A model generated the notes under the pieces. That model ran no database searches. It was not told where the DNA came from and saw nothing but the letters and a program-made list of their open reading frames with translations. Positions 34,089 through 42,570 of a DNA stretch of 52,474 nucleotides are shown here, one piece after another. This DNA comes from an uncultured Oscillospiraceae bacterium (GTDB taxonomy: Bacteria; Bacillota; Clostridia; Oscillospirales; Oscillospiraceae), in contig CANQKZ010000007.1 of the NCBI GenBank assembly GCA_947624585.1, forward strand, positions 1 to 52,474. Direction: 5' to 3'. The translations under genes were made by a program, and so were the position numbers. Position 1 is the first letter of the stretch, and each line of letters opens with the position of its first letter.

Positions 34089-37000
34089 CACGCGCCGCCT
34101 CCTTCTTCCTGCTTCCCGCCCTCCGGCGGTCTGTTGGCCTGTTCCCTGTCCAGAAGGTCCCAGAACTCCGTGTTTTTCAGCTTGTAGAACCGCCTGTAGC
34201 TCTCCCCGGCCTCGCCGTCGGCGAAGCGGCAGGCGTCGTAGTATTTGCAGTACTGGCAGGCGGTGTCCGTCAGATTGCGCATGAAGGGATTGGCCGCGAT
34301 GGACCCCCGGCGCACCTCCTGGGCCATATCCCGAACGAGCCTGTCCACGAGCCTGCCCAGCCTGCCCAGCTGCTCCGCGCTTGCCAGGGCCCCGGTGAGC
34401 TCCCCTGTTTTGGCGGAGACGGTCACCGGCAGGCGCCGGATCTCGCCCCGCTCCATGGCGCCGATGACCTCCGGGTCCATGAGCACAAGGCCCGAGTACC
34501 GCAGGTTTTTCTCCCGCAGGGCCTCCAGCTCGTCGTCCGTAAGGTCCGTGGGATTGGACACAAAGGCGTCCCGCGCCGGGGAATAGAGCACCCCGGCGGG
34601 CACGATCTCCCGGCCCCCGTACCGCTCGCCCCCCTCCCGCTCCAAGGCAAAGAGGTAGATGAGCATCTGCAAGCCGATCCCGTAGAGGAGGTCCGAAAGC
34701 TCCATCCTCTTTTTTCCCGTCTTGTAGTCCACCACCCGGAGGTACAGCTTCCCGCCGTGCTCCCAGCCGTCCACCCGGTCCACGGCGCCGACAACGGCGT
34801 CCCCGTCCTCGGTCCGCACCGGCGGCAGGTCCGCCCCGTCGGCGAAGCGGAGCTCGAAGTCCAGGGGCACGAAGTCGGAGCGGGACAGCTCCTCCCGCAT
34901 GGTCCGGGCCACCTCCCCCGCCGTCTCCGTGAGACGCCCGAAGAGGTATTTGAACCGCCCGCTCTTGTGCTCCATGCCCCCCAGCCGCGTCTCCACATAC
35001 TCCGCCGAGGCCCGCTCCACCTCCGCCCGGACGAACTCCTCCGTCACGGCGGGGGATCTGAACCCGTCCTCCTGCCCGCTGGCCGCCCGGGCCACCCGCT
35101 CCAAAACGAAGTGCATGAAGGTCCCGGCCTCCGGCGCGTCCAACGCCGCCTCGCCCCTGGGCTTCGCCCGGAGGCCGTACTGGAGGAAGTAGGCGTACCG
35201 GCAGGAGTAGAACCGGTCGATCTGGGAGGCCGACACCCGCAGCCTCTTTCCGTAGAGCCGCCGGGCCGTCTCCCCGGTGAGGCTCCCCCGCCGGACATCG
35301 GCGGCCCGCCGCACGGCCTCCAGCCGCCGGTCCCACTCCGGCCGCTCCTCAAACCAGCTCCGCGCCGCCGCGTCCCCGGAGGCCGCCAGCTCGAAGCAGG
35401 GCTCCACCGCCGCCGACCAGACCTCCGCCCCCGGCGTAAGCTCCGTCAGATGCAGAAGCTTCCCGGCTCTCGCCGCGATGTAGGACTTGCGCTTCGTGTC
35501 GGGATACGTGAACGTCAGGCTCTCCGTGGGCACCGTCAGCGACACGTACACCCCGGAAAGCTCCCGCGCAAGGCTGTCCTCCCGGTCGTCCAGGGTGTCG
35601 ATGCCGAGCTTCCGGAGCTCCTCCCGCTCCGCGTCGGAGAACACCCCGCCCCCGGCGGCGCCGACGGGCAGCGCCCCGTCCACGGCCCCCAGGACGATGA
35701 GGTGCCGGATGCCTCTGGCCCGCAGCCGGTTCATGTCCCCGGCCCGGACGCTGTCCACCGAGGAGGGGATCACCCCCACCTTGTACTGGGCCAGCACCAG
35801 CTTCAGAAGCCGTATGAACTCGTCCCCCGCGATCTCCGTCTCCCCCAGGATGGCCGCGAACTGCTCCAGCGCCCGCACCAGCGTCCGCCACAGCTGCCGG
35901 TACTCCTGGGCAAGGTCCGCCCGGCCCGCCCGCTTCAGCTCCCGGGCCTTTCTCTCCAATTTCACATACAGCTCCGTCCGCTCCAAAAATGCGTACACCG
36001 CCCGGACCTTCCCCAGGGCGTCCGGGAACCGCTCCAGCGATCCCGCCAGCTCCAGCACCGGCGACGACACCGCCTCCCGGCATTCGTTCACCCGCCGCAG
36101 CGTCTCCCGGTCCGCGTCGGTGAGGGTGTCGGAGTACCCCTCCGGCTTCATGTCCCACACCCGCCGCCAGGCGCTCTCGCCCCGGACGTTCCACCGGAGC
36201 ACGTAGTTCTCCAGAAGGTCCTGTTCCTCCGGGTCAAGCCCCGTAAGGCCCGTTTTCAGGTATTTGAACACGCTCTGGTAGTCCCAGCCGTTCACGAGGA
36301 TGTCCAGCGCCCCCAAAAGCATCGCCATAGCGGGCTTTTCCAGGATGTCGCTCTTCTCGGTGCTGGTGACGGGGACGCCGTATTTGGCGAACATCCCCTC
36401 CAATATCGCCGCGTACTCGGAGAACACCGGCGACACCACGGCGATGTCCCGGAACCGGGCCCCGCCCCGGACCAGCTCCAGGGCCCGCGCCGCCGCCACG
36501 GCGCATTCCTCCGAAAGGCTCCCGGCGGCGTAGATCCGCACGGAATCGCACTCCCCCTCGTAGGGCGGCGCGGAGTAGTCGAGTAAGGCCCCCTCCAGAA
36601 AATCCAGGGCCGGTTCGTGACTTTTCTCCCTTTTGAAGTGTATTATCTCCGAGGGCACCCCGCTGTCCTTCGCCATCAGCAGGAGCTTGTGCCCGGTCCG
36701 CACGGGGAGGCGGAAGGTGAGGTCCGTGTCCGCCAGGTCCTCCGCCCCCAGGGCCACAGTGACGTCCGCCCCCTTTTTCAGAAGCTCCTCGACGACCCGC
36801 AGCTCCTGATGGGTGAAGTCGGTGAACCCGTCGATCCACACCCCGCCATCGGAGCCCACGGAGCTGTCCCCGATCTGGTCGGCCAGCCGCTCCAGATCGT
36901 CCCTGGCGTCGCAGCCGCTGTGCTCCTTCACCGTCTCGAACCGCTCGAAGATCACGGCCAGGTCCGACAGCTTCCCCGCCAGCGTCCCCTCCGCCCGTCC

Positions 37001-37417
37001 GGCGGCCTCCGAGAGCTTGTCCGTCCCGGCCCGGGCGGACTTGAGCTCGTCGTAGGCGGTGAGGAGCGTCTTCACAAAGTCCGGCCTCCGGCCCCCCACG
37101 TCGTAGACCCGAAGCCCCGCGCTCACGGACATATACGCCAGGCTCATGGCCAGCATCCGCCCCCCGGCGTCCAGGGTGGGCCGGGCGAGGCCCCCCGTCT
37201 CGGCGAACACGCGGGAGGCAAGGCGCGTGAAGCTCAGCACCTCCGAATGGAGGCACACGGTGTCCGACAGCGCCGCCAGCGCCCTCTCGCAGTCGTGGGA
37301 GTACTGCTCCGGCACGATGAGCACGCCCCCGCGCCCCTCCCGCGCCAGCTCCGTAAGCTCCCTCAAAATATGGGACGTCTTGCCGCTCCCGGCCCGCCCC
37401 AGGTAAAGTCTCAGCAT
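34088..37417 (-). CDS. addB: AddB helicase-nuclease subunit
   Basis: A 1,109-residue partner of AddA. The N-terminus carries Walker A GRAGSGKT (7-14). The C-terminal nuclease domain has GAVDRVDG and VVDYKTGKK. The four cysteines of the AddB iron-sulfur cluster are present: one in FYSCRYAYF and three in CQYCKYYDAC near the end, in the CX2CX5C spacing. GGAGGG lies before the ATG at 37417; the 15 upstream codons are excluded. A strong promoter lies about 90 bases upstream. The pair forms a two-gene operon. Confidence 0.96.
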   Translation of the reverse strand: MLRLYLGRAGSGKTSHILRELTELAREGRGGVLIVPEQYSHDCERALAALSDTVCLHSEVLSFTRLASRVFAETGGLARPTLDAGGRMLAMSLAYMSVSAGLRVYDVGGRRPDFVKTLLTAYDELKSARAGTDKLSEAAGRAEGTLAGKLSDLAVIFERFETVKEHSGCDARDDLERLADQIGDSSVGSDGGVWIDGFTDFTHQELRVVEELLKKGADVTVALGAEDLADTDLTFRLPVRTGHKLLLMAKDSGVPSEIIHFKREKSHEPALDFLEGALLDYSAPPYEGECDSVRIYAAGSLSEECAVAAARALELVRGGARFRDIAVVSPVFSEYAAILEGMFAKYGVPVTSTEKSDILEKPAMAMLLGALDILVNGWDYQSVFKYLKTGLTGLDPEEQDLLENYVLRWNVRGESAWRRVWDMKPEGYSDTLTDADRETLRRVNECREAVSSPVLELAGSLERFPDALGKVRAVYAFLERTELYVKLERKARELKRAGRADLAQEYRQLWRTLVRALEQFAAILGETEIAGDEFIRLLKLVLAQYKVGVIPSSVDSVRAGDMNRLRARGIRHLIVLGAVDGALPVGAAGGGVFSDAEREELRKLGIDTLDDREDSLARELSGVYVSLTVPTESLTFTYPDTKRKSYIAARAGKLLHLTELTPGAEVWSAAVEPCFELAASGDAAARSWFEERPEWDRRLEAVRRAADVRRGSLTGETARRLYGKRLRVSASQIDRFYSCRYAYFLQYGLRAKPRGEAALDAPEAGTFMHFVLERVARAASGQEDGFRSPAVTEEFVRAEVERASAEYVETRLGGMEHKSGRFKYLFGRLTETAGEVARTMREELSRSDFVPLDFELRFADGADLPPVRTEDGDAVVGAVDRVDGWEHGGKLYLRVVDYKTGKKRMELSDLLYGIGLQMLIYLFALEREGGERYGGREIVPAGVLYSPARDAFVSNPTDLTDDELEALREKNLRYSGLVLMDPEVIGAMERGEIRRLPVTVSAKTGELTGALASAEQLGRLGRLVDRLVRDMAQEVRRGSIAANPFMRNLTDTACQYCKYYDACRFADGEAGESYRRFYKLKNTEFWDLLDREQANRPPEGGKQEEGGGA

Positions 37418-37504
37418 AGGCCCTCCGAAAAAAATCACACTTTCGATGCGGTTTTGATGCAATCGGGGGATAGAATCATTTCGCGCCGTCCCCCGTCTCC
37501 CCCC

Positions 37505-37533
37505 ATTATACCACCGTCCCCCGGATTTTTCAA
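37505..37533 (-). promoter_or_regulatory. Promoter of the addBA operon
   Basis: On the minus strand, TTGAAA (37528-37533), 17 bp and TATAAT (37505-37510). On the opposite strand a TATAAT at 37587-37592 probably serves the divergent lipoprotein gene, although its -35 box is poor: the TTGACA at 37557 is 24 bases away. Confidence 0.75.
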
Positions 37534-37664
37534 TTTGTTCACGTTTTTTGGTCCGGTTGACAGTTTCATTTTCGCGCGGGATGGTATATAATGTTCTTTA
37601 CGGCAAACCGCCGCGGGAAGGCGGACAGCCGAAAATATGCGAGATGAACGGAGGGCGCGGGAAA

Positions 37665-37937
37665 ATGAGGCTTCAAAGAGGTATTGCCCTTGTGATAACG
37701 GCCGCCGTGGCGCTGTCTCTCTCCCTCGCCTCCTGCAAGCGGAACGAGGACAGCTGGAAGTGGCGGCGGGAGCGGGAGGAGGAGCTTAAGCTCCGGGAGG
37801 AGCTGGCGGCCCAGGAGGAGAAGCGCAAGCGGGACGAGGCCCTGGACCTCCTGGAGAACCCCCCGGAGGAGGAAAAGCCCACGGAGCCCTACGTCTACCG
37901 CCCCTACATCTGGCCCGAGGAGGAGCTGGTGGACTAA
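37665..37937 (+). CDS. N-terminal part of a frameshifted deacetylase-like lipoprotein
   Basis: A 90-residue frame with a lipoprotein signal peptide (lipobox LASC near residue 24) and a charged, Glu/Lys/Arg-rich coiled segment ending at IWPEEELVD and a TAA stop. GGAGGG precedes the ATG. Dropping the T at 37935 turns GAC-TAA-GGG into GAC-AAG-GGC and joins this frame to the next as VDKGTVEHLMFHM. The two pieces are therefore almost certainly one gene broken by a single inserted base, real or from sequencing. On its own this piece would make only a lipid anchor. Confidence 0.7.
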   Translation: MRLQRGIALVITAAVALSLSLASCKRNEDSWKWRREREEELKLREELAAQEEKRKRDEALDLLENPPEEEKPTEPYVYRPYIWPEEELVD

Positions 37938-37944
37938 GGGCACG

Positions 37945-39000
37945 GTGGAGCACCTGATGTTCCACATGATCATCGCCTACCCGGAGCTTGCCTTCGACGG
38001 GGACGACTACCAGAGCAGCTTTGACGCCATGACCGTCACGGTCTCGGAGTTTAACAAAATTCTGGAAAGCCTCTATGAGAACGACTACATCCTCGTAAAC
38101 CTCAACACCGTCTGGACCGAACGGACGGTGGGCCAGAACCGGCGGCGGATGGAGCACAACACCCTGCGCCTGCCCAAGGGGAAAAAGCCCCTGGTCATCT
38201 CCATCGACGACCCCTGCTACTACGAAAATTACACCGGTCAGGGCTTCATGGAGAAGCTGGTCCTCACCGACACCGGCGAGATCGCCGCCTTCGGCCACGA
38301 CCCGGACGGACACCAGGTGATCTCCCGGGAGCTGGACATCATCCCGGCTCTCGACAAGTTCGTCAAGGAGCACCCGGACTTCTCCTTCAACGGGGCCAAG
38401 GCGTGCCTGTCCCTCACGGGCTACGAGGGCATCTTCGGCTACCGCACCAACACCTACAGCACCGGCATGACCCCGGAGCAGGAGGCGTTCCGGGCCTCCG
38501 AGATCGAGGCGGTGAAGCCCATCATAGAGCAGCTCATCGAGACGGGCTGGTACTTCGGCTGCCACACCTGGGGCCACATCAACCTGTCCAACAGGAAATA
38601 CGACGCGGACGCCGTGAAACGCGACCTGGACCGCTGGTACCGGGACGTGGGGGACCTCGTCGGCAACACCGTCATCTACCTCTACCCCAACGGCGCCAAG
38701 CCCGACGGCGGCGACGACTGGCATAAGACCGGCGATATGTTCAAATTCCTCCAAAGCGAGGGCTTCCGCATCTTCTGCTCCATGGGCAGCGAGTCCTTCG
38801 CCACCGAGAAGGCGGACATCTCCGCCGTCATCTGCGACCGCCTCCACGCCGACGGCACCACCCTGCGCAACTACCGCGACAGATACCTGCACCTCTACGA
38901 CGCTAAAGAGGTCTTCGACTACGAAAACCGCCCCGACTACGGCTACGACTTCGGCGAGGACGAGCCGGAGACGGACGCCCCCGCCGGCACGGCACAATGA
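37945..39000 (+). CDS. Polysaccharide deacetylase-like domain (downstream part of broken gene)
   Basis: A 351-residue frame from a GTG with no ribosome site of its own. It resembles the NodB/polysaccharide deacetylase barrel: KKPLVISIDDPCYY for the first metal-binding acidic pair, GWYFGCHTWGHINL for the HxxxH-like metal motif, and VIYLYPNGAKPDGG for the later conserved strand. With the preceding 90 residues it would make a secreted lipoprotein that modifies wall or capsule glycan. The LTA-synthase-like gene 18 bases downstream fits a cell-envelope role. As sequenced, the protein lacks an export signal. Confidence 0.75.
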   Translation: MEHLMFHMIIAYPELAFDGDDYQSSFDAMTVTVSEFNKILESLYENDYILVNLNTVWTERTVGQNRRRMEHNTLRLPKGKKPLVISIDDPCYYENYTGQGFMEKLVLTDTGEIAAFGHDPDGHQVISRELDIIPALDKFVKEHPDFSFNGAKACLSLTGYEGIFGYRTNTYSTGMTPEQEAFRASEIEAVKPIIEQLIETGWYFGCHTWGHINLSNRKYDADAVKRDLDRWYRDVGDLVGNTVIYLYPNGAKPDGGDDWHKTGDMFKFLQSEGFRIFCSMGSESFATEKADISAVICDRLHADGTTLRNYRDRYLHLYDAKEVFDYENRPDYGYDFGEDEPETDAPAGTAQ

Positions 39001-39018
39001 CAGATTGGAGTACGCCCA

Positions 39019-41580
39019 ATGGACAAGGAAAACGATTTTGACCCCCGCCCCGGGGAGGACCTGGATTTCAGTTCGGACTTCCCCCACGGCTTTGATTTCG
39101 ATTTTGACCACATGGACCCGGACGCGGACCTGACCGGCGACTACGGCACGCCCTACGCCGACGATCCCCCGGCCCCCGCCGTCCGCGCCGCCTCCCGCCA
39201 GAGCGGCACGGGTCCCATGAGCGGGGCCGGCGACCGTAAGGCCGCCAATCCCCGGCAGGCGGCCAACGCCCGGCAGGCATCCGGTGCCCGGCAGGGGTAC
39301 CGCCCCGGCGGCGGCTCCCCGGACCGGTCCTCCGGTGGCTCGGACCGGGGCGGAAGCGGACATCCCCCCACGGGGCGCGGCGGCAGGTCCCACAGGAAGG
39401 GCTCTCCCCTGCTCTCCGCCCTCTTCTTCCCCTGCGCCCTTCTGTACCACGAGCTCCTTTTGCGGGCCTTCGACCGGGACGTGCGCTTCTTTTCGGCGGG
39501 GCTCCTGCCCACCCTGCTCTTCTCCCTGTCCACGGGCTTTCTGGTGTTCGCGGCGCTGGACCTGATCCCGGCGAAAAGGTTCTCCCGTGCCGCCGGGGGC
39601 GTGCTGATGTTCCTCACCATCGTGGTCCTGTGCGCCGAGCGGGGCATCAAGGGCTTCTTCTCCATGTACTACGGCGTTCTCGCCGCCATGAGCACCGCCG
39701 GGGACGCGGTCACCAACTTCGCCGAGGACACGAAGCTCGTGATCCTGAACCTGATCCCCTTCATCCTCCTTGCGCTGGTCCCCTTCGTGCTGTACATCCT
39801 TTTCCGAAAAACCGTCCTCCGGGACCGGGGCCAGATCTGGCTCACACGGGTGCTGGCGCTGTTTCTGGCGGCCATGTGCTTCCTCTTCGGCTTCATGTTC
39901 TCCAACATCGGCGAGATGAAGCCCTACTACACCTACGACTTCACCACCAACAACGGCATCCCCTCCTTCGGCCTCGTGACCAGCGTCCGGCTGGAGCTCC
40001 AGTACGCCCTCTTCGGCGCGCCGGAGCAGGACCTGTCGGACTTCATCCAGGACGACGACGAGCTCACCGGCGACACAGGCAGCACCGGCTCCGAAGGCCA
40101 GACCGGCGGCGATACCGGCTCCGAGGGCCAGACCGGCGGCGACACCGGCTCCGAGGGCCAGACCGGAACCGACACCGGCACCGAGGGCCAGACAGGCACC
40201 GAGGGCACGGTCCCCCCTGTCCCCGTGGAGTACGGCTTCAACGAGCTGCCCATCGACTTTGACGCCCTGGCCTCCTCCGCCTCCGACAAGACACTCCGCT
40301 CCATGCACGAGTACTTCGGCTCCCTGACCCCCTCGCGGCAGAACGAGTACACCGGCCTTTTCAAGGGCAAGAACCTCATTCTCCTGTGCGCCGAGTCCTT
40401 CGACGACTACGCCGTGGACCCGGAGCTTACCCCCACCCTCTACCGCCTGACACAGCGGGAGGGCTTCGTATTCACCAACTTCTACCAGCCCGACTGGACC
40501 CTGTCCACCTGCGGCGGCGAATTTTCGGTGACCACCGGCGTCATCCCCAACTGGGTGGGCAAGTCCGACTCCGCCCGCACCTCCATCGGCAACGCCATGC
40601 CCACGACTCTTGGCAATATGTTCCGGGCCATAGGCTACAGCACCCCCGCCTGGCACAACGGGGAGTACACCTACTACAGCCGGGACAAGTACCTGACCAC
40701 CTACGGCTACGACTACGCCGGTGAGGACGGCGGCGGCCTGGACCTGCCCACGGACAACTGGCCCCGCTCCGACAAGGAGCTCATCGAGGCCACCTGCGAC
40801 AGCTACATCAACGAATACCTCCGGACCGGCAAGCCCTTCCACGCCTACTACATGACCATCTCCGGCCACGGCGCCTGGACCTTCGCCCGCAACCACCGGG
40901 CCGCCCAGTACCGGGACCTGGTGGAGGCCCGGTTCCCGGACCTGTCCGAGCCGTGCCAGGCGTACATCGCCTCCAGCATCGACCTGGACCGGGCCCTGGA
41001 GGTGCTGGTAAAGAAGCTGGAGGACGCCGGTATCGCCGACGACACCCTGATCGTGCTGTGCGCCGACCACTACCCCTACTTCCTGGCCACCGGCAACAAC
41101 AACCAGAACGACCCCACCGACTACTACAACGAGCTCAACCGCTATTTCGGCAAGCCCGAGGACTCGGAGCTGGTCACAAGCCGGTATAAGAACACCCTGC
41201 TCATGTGGTCCGCCTCCATCCCCCGCACGGTGGTGGACACCCCCTGCTACTCCTGCGACATCCTGCCCACCGTGGCGAACCTCTTCGGGCTGGAGTACGA
41301 CTCCCGCCTCTACACGGGCCGGGACATCTTCGCCACCAACTACGAGGCGGACAAGTTCTCCACCTGTATGCCCCTGGTGATCTTCGCCAACAACAAGCGC
41401 CAGGGCAACAGTTGGATCACCGCCGCCGGGACCTACGAGGCCAGCACCGGCGTCTTCACCCCCAACCCCGGCGTCACCGTGGACGACTCCTACGTGTCCA
41501 GGGTCAAGGACCTGGTCAGCGGGAAGCTTCGGATGTCCAAGCTCATCATCACCGAGGACTACTACAGAGAGGTGTACTGA
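39019..41580 (+). CDS. LTA-synthase-family membrane sulfatase-fold protein
   Basis: An 853-residue membrane phosphoglycerol-transferase-like protein. A hydrophilic Asp- then Arg/Gly-rich N-terminus (about 1-130) precedes several membrane helices (about 131-310). A repeat-rich linker with GDTGSEGQT units (about 351-395) joins the extracellular alkaline-phosphatase-fold domain. Its active-site pattern matches LtaS: Glu459 in CAES, Thr497 in LSTCGGEF, and Asp683-His684 in CADHYPY. It probably adds glycerol-phosphate to a lipid or envelope polymer, though the long N-terminus is unusual. It is likely cotranscribed with the deacetylase-like gene. Confidence 0.88.
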   Translation: MDKENDFDPRPGEDLDFSSDFPHGFDFDFDHMDPDADLTGDYGTPYADDPPAPAVRAASRQSGTGPMSGAGDRKAANPRQAANARQASGARQGYRPGGGSPDRSSGGSDRGGSGHPPTGRGGRSHRKGSPLLSALFFPCALLYHELLLRAFDRDVRFFSAGLLPTLLFSLSTGFLVFAALDLIPAKRFSRAAGGVLMFLTIVVLCAERGIKGFFSMYYGVLAAMSTAGDAVTNFAEDTKLVILNLIPFILLALVPFVLYILFRKTVLRDRGQIWLTRVLALFLAAMCFLFGFMFSNIGEMKPYYTYDFTTNNGIPSFGLVTSVRLELQYALFGAPEQDLSDFIQDDDELTGDTGSTGSEGQTGGDTGSEGQTGGDTGSEGQTGTDTGTEGQTGTEGTVPPVPVEYGFNELPIDFDALASSASDKTLRSMHEYFGSLTPSRQNEYTGLFKGKNLILLCAESFDDYAVDPELTPTLYRLTQREGFVFTNFYQPDWTLSTCGGEFSVTTGVIPNWVGKSDSARTSIGNAMPTTLGNMFRAIGYSTPAWHNGEYTYYSRDKYLTTYGYDYAGEDGGGLDLPTDNWPRSDKELIEATCDSYINEYLRTGKPFHAYYMTISGHGAWTFARNHRAAQYRDLVEARFPDLSEPCQAYIASSIDLDRALEVLVKKLEDAGIADDTLIVLCADHYPYFLATGNNNQNDPTDYYNELNRYFGKPEDSELVTSRYKNTLLMWSASIPRTVVDTPCYSCDILPTVANLFGLEYDSRLYTGRDIFATNYEADKFSTCMPLVIFANNKRQGNSWITAAGTYEASTGVFTPNPGVTVDDSYVSRVKDLVSGKLRMSKLIITEDYYREVY
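40069..40206 (+). repeat. In-frame minisatellite in the LTA-synthase-like gene
   Basis: About four to five copies of a 27-bp unit that encodes GDTGSEGQT and close variants. The unit length is a multiple of three, so copy-number changes would keep the frame and only vary the linker length between the membrane and catalytic domains. Confidence 0.8.
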
Positions 41581-41630
41581 GGAACCTCTGAACAAATCGC
41601 CGCACCGATCTTGACGGCAGATTTTCCGGC
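41581..41630 (+). repeat. Short dispersed repeat, copy C
   Basis: It begins at the base after the stop codon of the LTA-synthase-like gene: GGAACCTCTGAACAAATCG followed by CCGCACCGATCTTGACGGCA. It matches the reverse of copy A over about 50 bp with few changes. Only one arm is present. It lies just upstream of the OLE promoter. Confidence 0.68.
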
Positions 41631-41666
41631 GGGGCAAACTTTTTATAAAAAACCCGTTTTCCCCAC

Positions 41667-41695
41667 TTGAAAAAGGAGCGGAAACACGGTATAAT
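41667..41695 (+). promoter_or_regulatory. Promoter of the OLE RNA operon
   Basis: TTGAAA (41667-41672), 17 bp and a perfect TATAAT (41690-41695). The expected start of transcription, about 41702, coincides with the 5' strand of the terminal helix of the RNA. Confidence 0.8.
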
Positions 41696-41701
41696 CGGAT
41701 A

Positions 41702-42346
41702 TCGGCGGCGCAGTATCCTAGTCGGAGCTGACGTCTCCTAAGAAGGGCCTAAAAATCCTTTGAAGGGCACATCGTTGAAGCCTCTTGTGTCTGCTTGGAA
41801 CGCCCAGTTCCGGGTGGGTGCTGGAGGGAGGCGCAAATTGCGTCTGCATCTTCAGGGCGACCGCTAATGGCATGGCGGCCCCGACCCTGCTGGTGTGGAG
41901 ACCCGGATCCGTGGTCAGGCGTACTCCCGATCGCGGTACGCGACCTGATTACGGCCCGGGGTTTAAACCTGTATTGCGGTGCGACTAAAGGGTGTGAGAC
42001 TTTTGACTCGACCTGTGCTGTGTGCAGAGTAGCCTGCCTTGAGTGGGTCTTGCGGATAGGGGAGCTACGCGCGTGACGCCCCGGCCAGGGCATCACGCGA
42101 TATCCTCTTGAAATATTTCCTGCAAAAGAGGCTAAAGAGACGTTTCGTTTCGCCATGGAAAACATCTAGGCTGTCCATCGGGCAGACGGGGGATTGCAGT
42201 GCGGTCTCAGTGGCGATCGGGTGACCGGTCTGGCGACTGCCGGAGCGGCGCTTTAAAGGGAAACCGCCCTCACGGCAACGGAGGGCAGCGCCGGGGGAAA
42301 GCCTACCCGACCTAAGCCGCAAGATTTATCCCGTCTGCCGCCGTCG
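41702..42346 (+). ncRNA. ole: OLE RNA (ornate, large, extremophilic RNA)
   Basis: About 645 bases with no credible reading frame, directly after a strong promoter and ahead of a gene whose product matches the OLE-associated membrane protein OapA, followed by dxs and tlyA. That is the recognised setting of OLE RNA, which is about 600 nt long in Bacillus halodurans. The ends pair: CGGCGGC (41703-41709) with GCCGCCG (42337-42343). The interior has many short complementary stretches. OLE acts as a ribonucleoprotein at the membrane with OapA and is linked to tolerance of cold, alcohol and magnesium stress. I assign it from context and structure, without a covariance-model search. Confidence 0.82.
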
Positions 42347-42379
42347 TTATTTAAAAAGGACTTTGTCCTTTTTAAATAA
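42347..42379 (+). terminator. AT-rich hairpin at the OLE 3' end
   Basis: TTATTTAAAAAGGAC (42347-42361) and GTCCTTTTTAAATAA (42365-42379) form a perfect 15-bp stem with a TTT loop. The T-rich 3' arm is followed by a G-run, so it may be a processing or partial termination signal rather than a classic terminator. It marks the end of OLE RNA. Confidence 0.6.
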
Positions 42380-42398
42380 GGGGGAACGTGCGGAAACA

Positions 42399-42428
42399 TT
42401 TTTATGAATTTTGCGAAATTCATAAAAA
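42399..42428 (+). other. Second AT-rich hairpin
   Basis: TTTTTATGAATTT (42399-42411) pairs perfectly with AAATTCATAAAAA (42416-42428) around a TGCG tetraloop. It lies between the OLE RNA and oapA. Confidence 0.65.
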
Positions 42429-42490
42429 CATTTCCTGCTGTCACGCGGCGCGCGCCGCCGGGGGCGGCACACTTGCGTGACAAGAGGGAA

Positions 42491-42519
42491 TTTTTCCAAG
42501 GCGCATGTCCTTGGAAAAA
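42491..42519 (+). other. Third AT-rich hairpin
   Basis: TTTTTCCAAGG (42491-42501) pairs with CCTTGGAAAAA (42509-42519) across a 7-base loop. Between the second and third hairpins, TGTCACGC and GCGTGACA enclose a GC-rich segment (about 42439-42481). The whole 42347-42520 leader is therefore a chain of hairpins ahead of oapA. Confidence 0.65.
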
Positions 42520-42570
42520 TTATTTGAATATATTTGCCGCGCCGCGGCATTTTTTTGTAAGGGTGGAATT

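Noticed and set aside
37930-37945. Programmed +1 frameshift
   Set aside because: The P-site codon GAC cannot re-pair with ACT after a +1 slip, and there is no Shine-Dalgarno-like stimulator at the right distance; a plain insertion is simpler.
37786-41637. A 1,283-codon open frame opposite the deacetylase and LTA-synthase-like genes
   Set aside because: Antisense to genes with recognised active sites; Val/Gly-rich shadow sequence.
41702-42346. tmRNA, RNase P RNA, rRNA fragment or protein gene
   Set aside because: No tRNA-like end, tag frame or RNase P core was seen, and no open frame has a ribosome site; the gene context fits OLE RNA.
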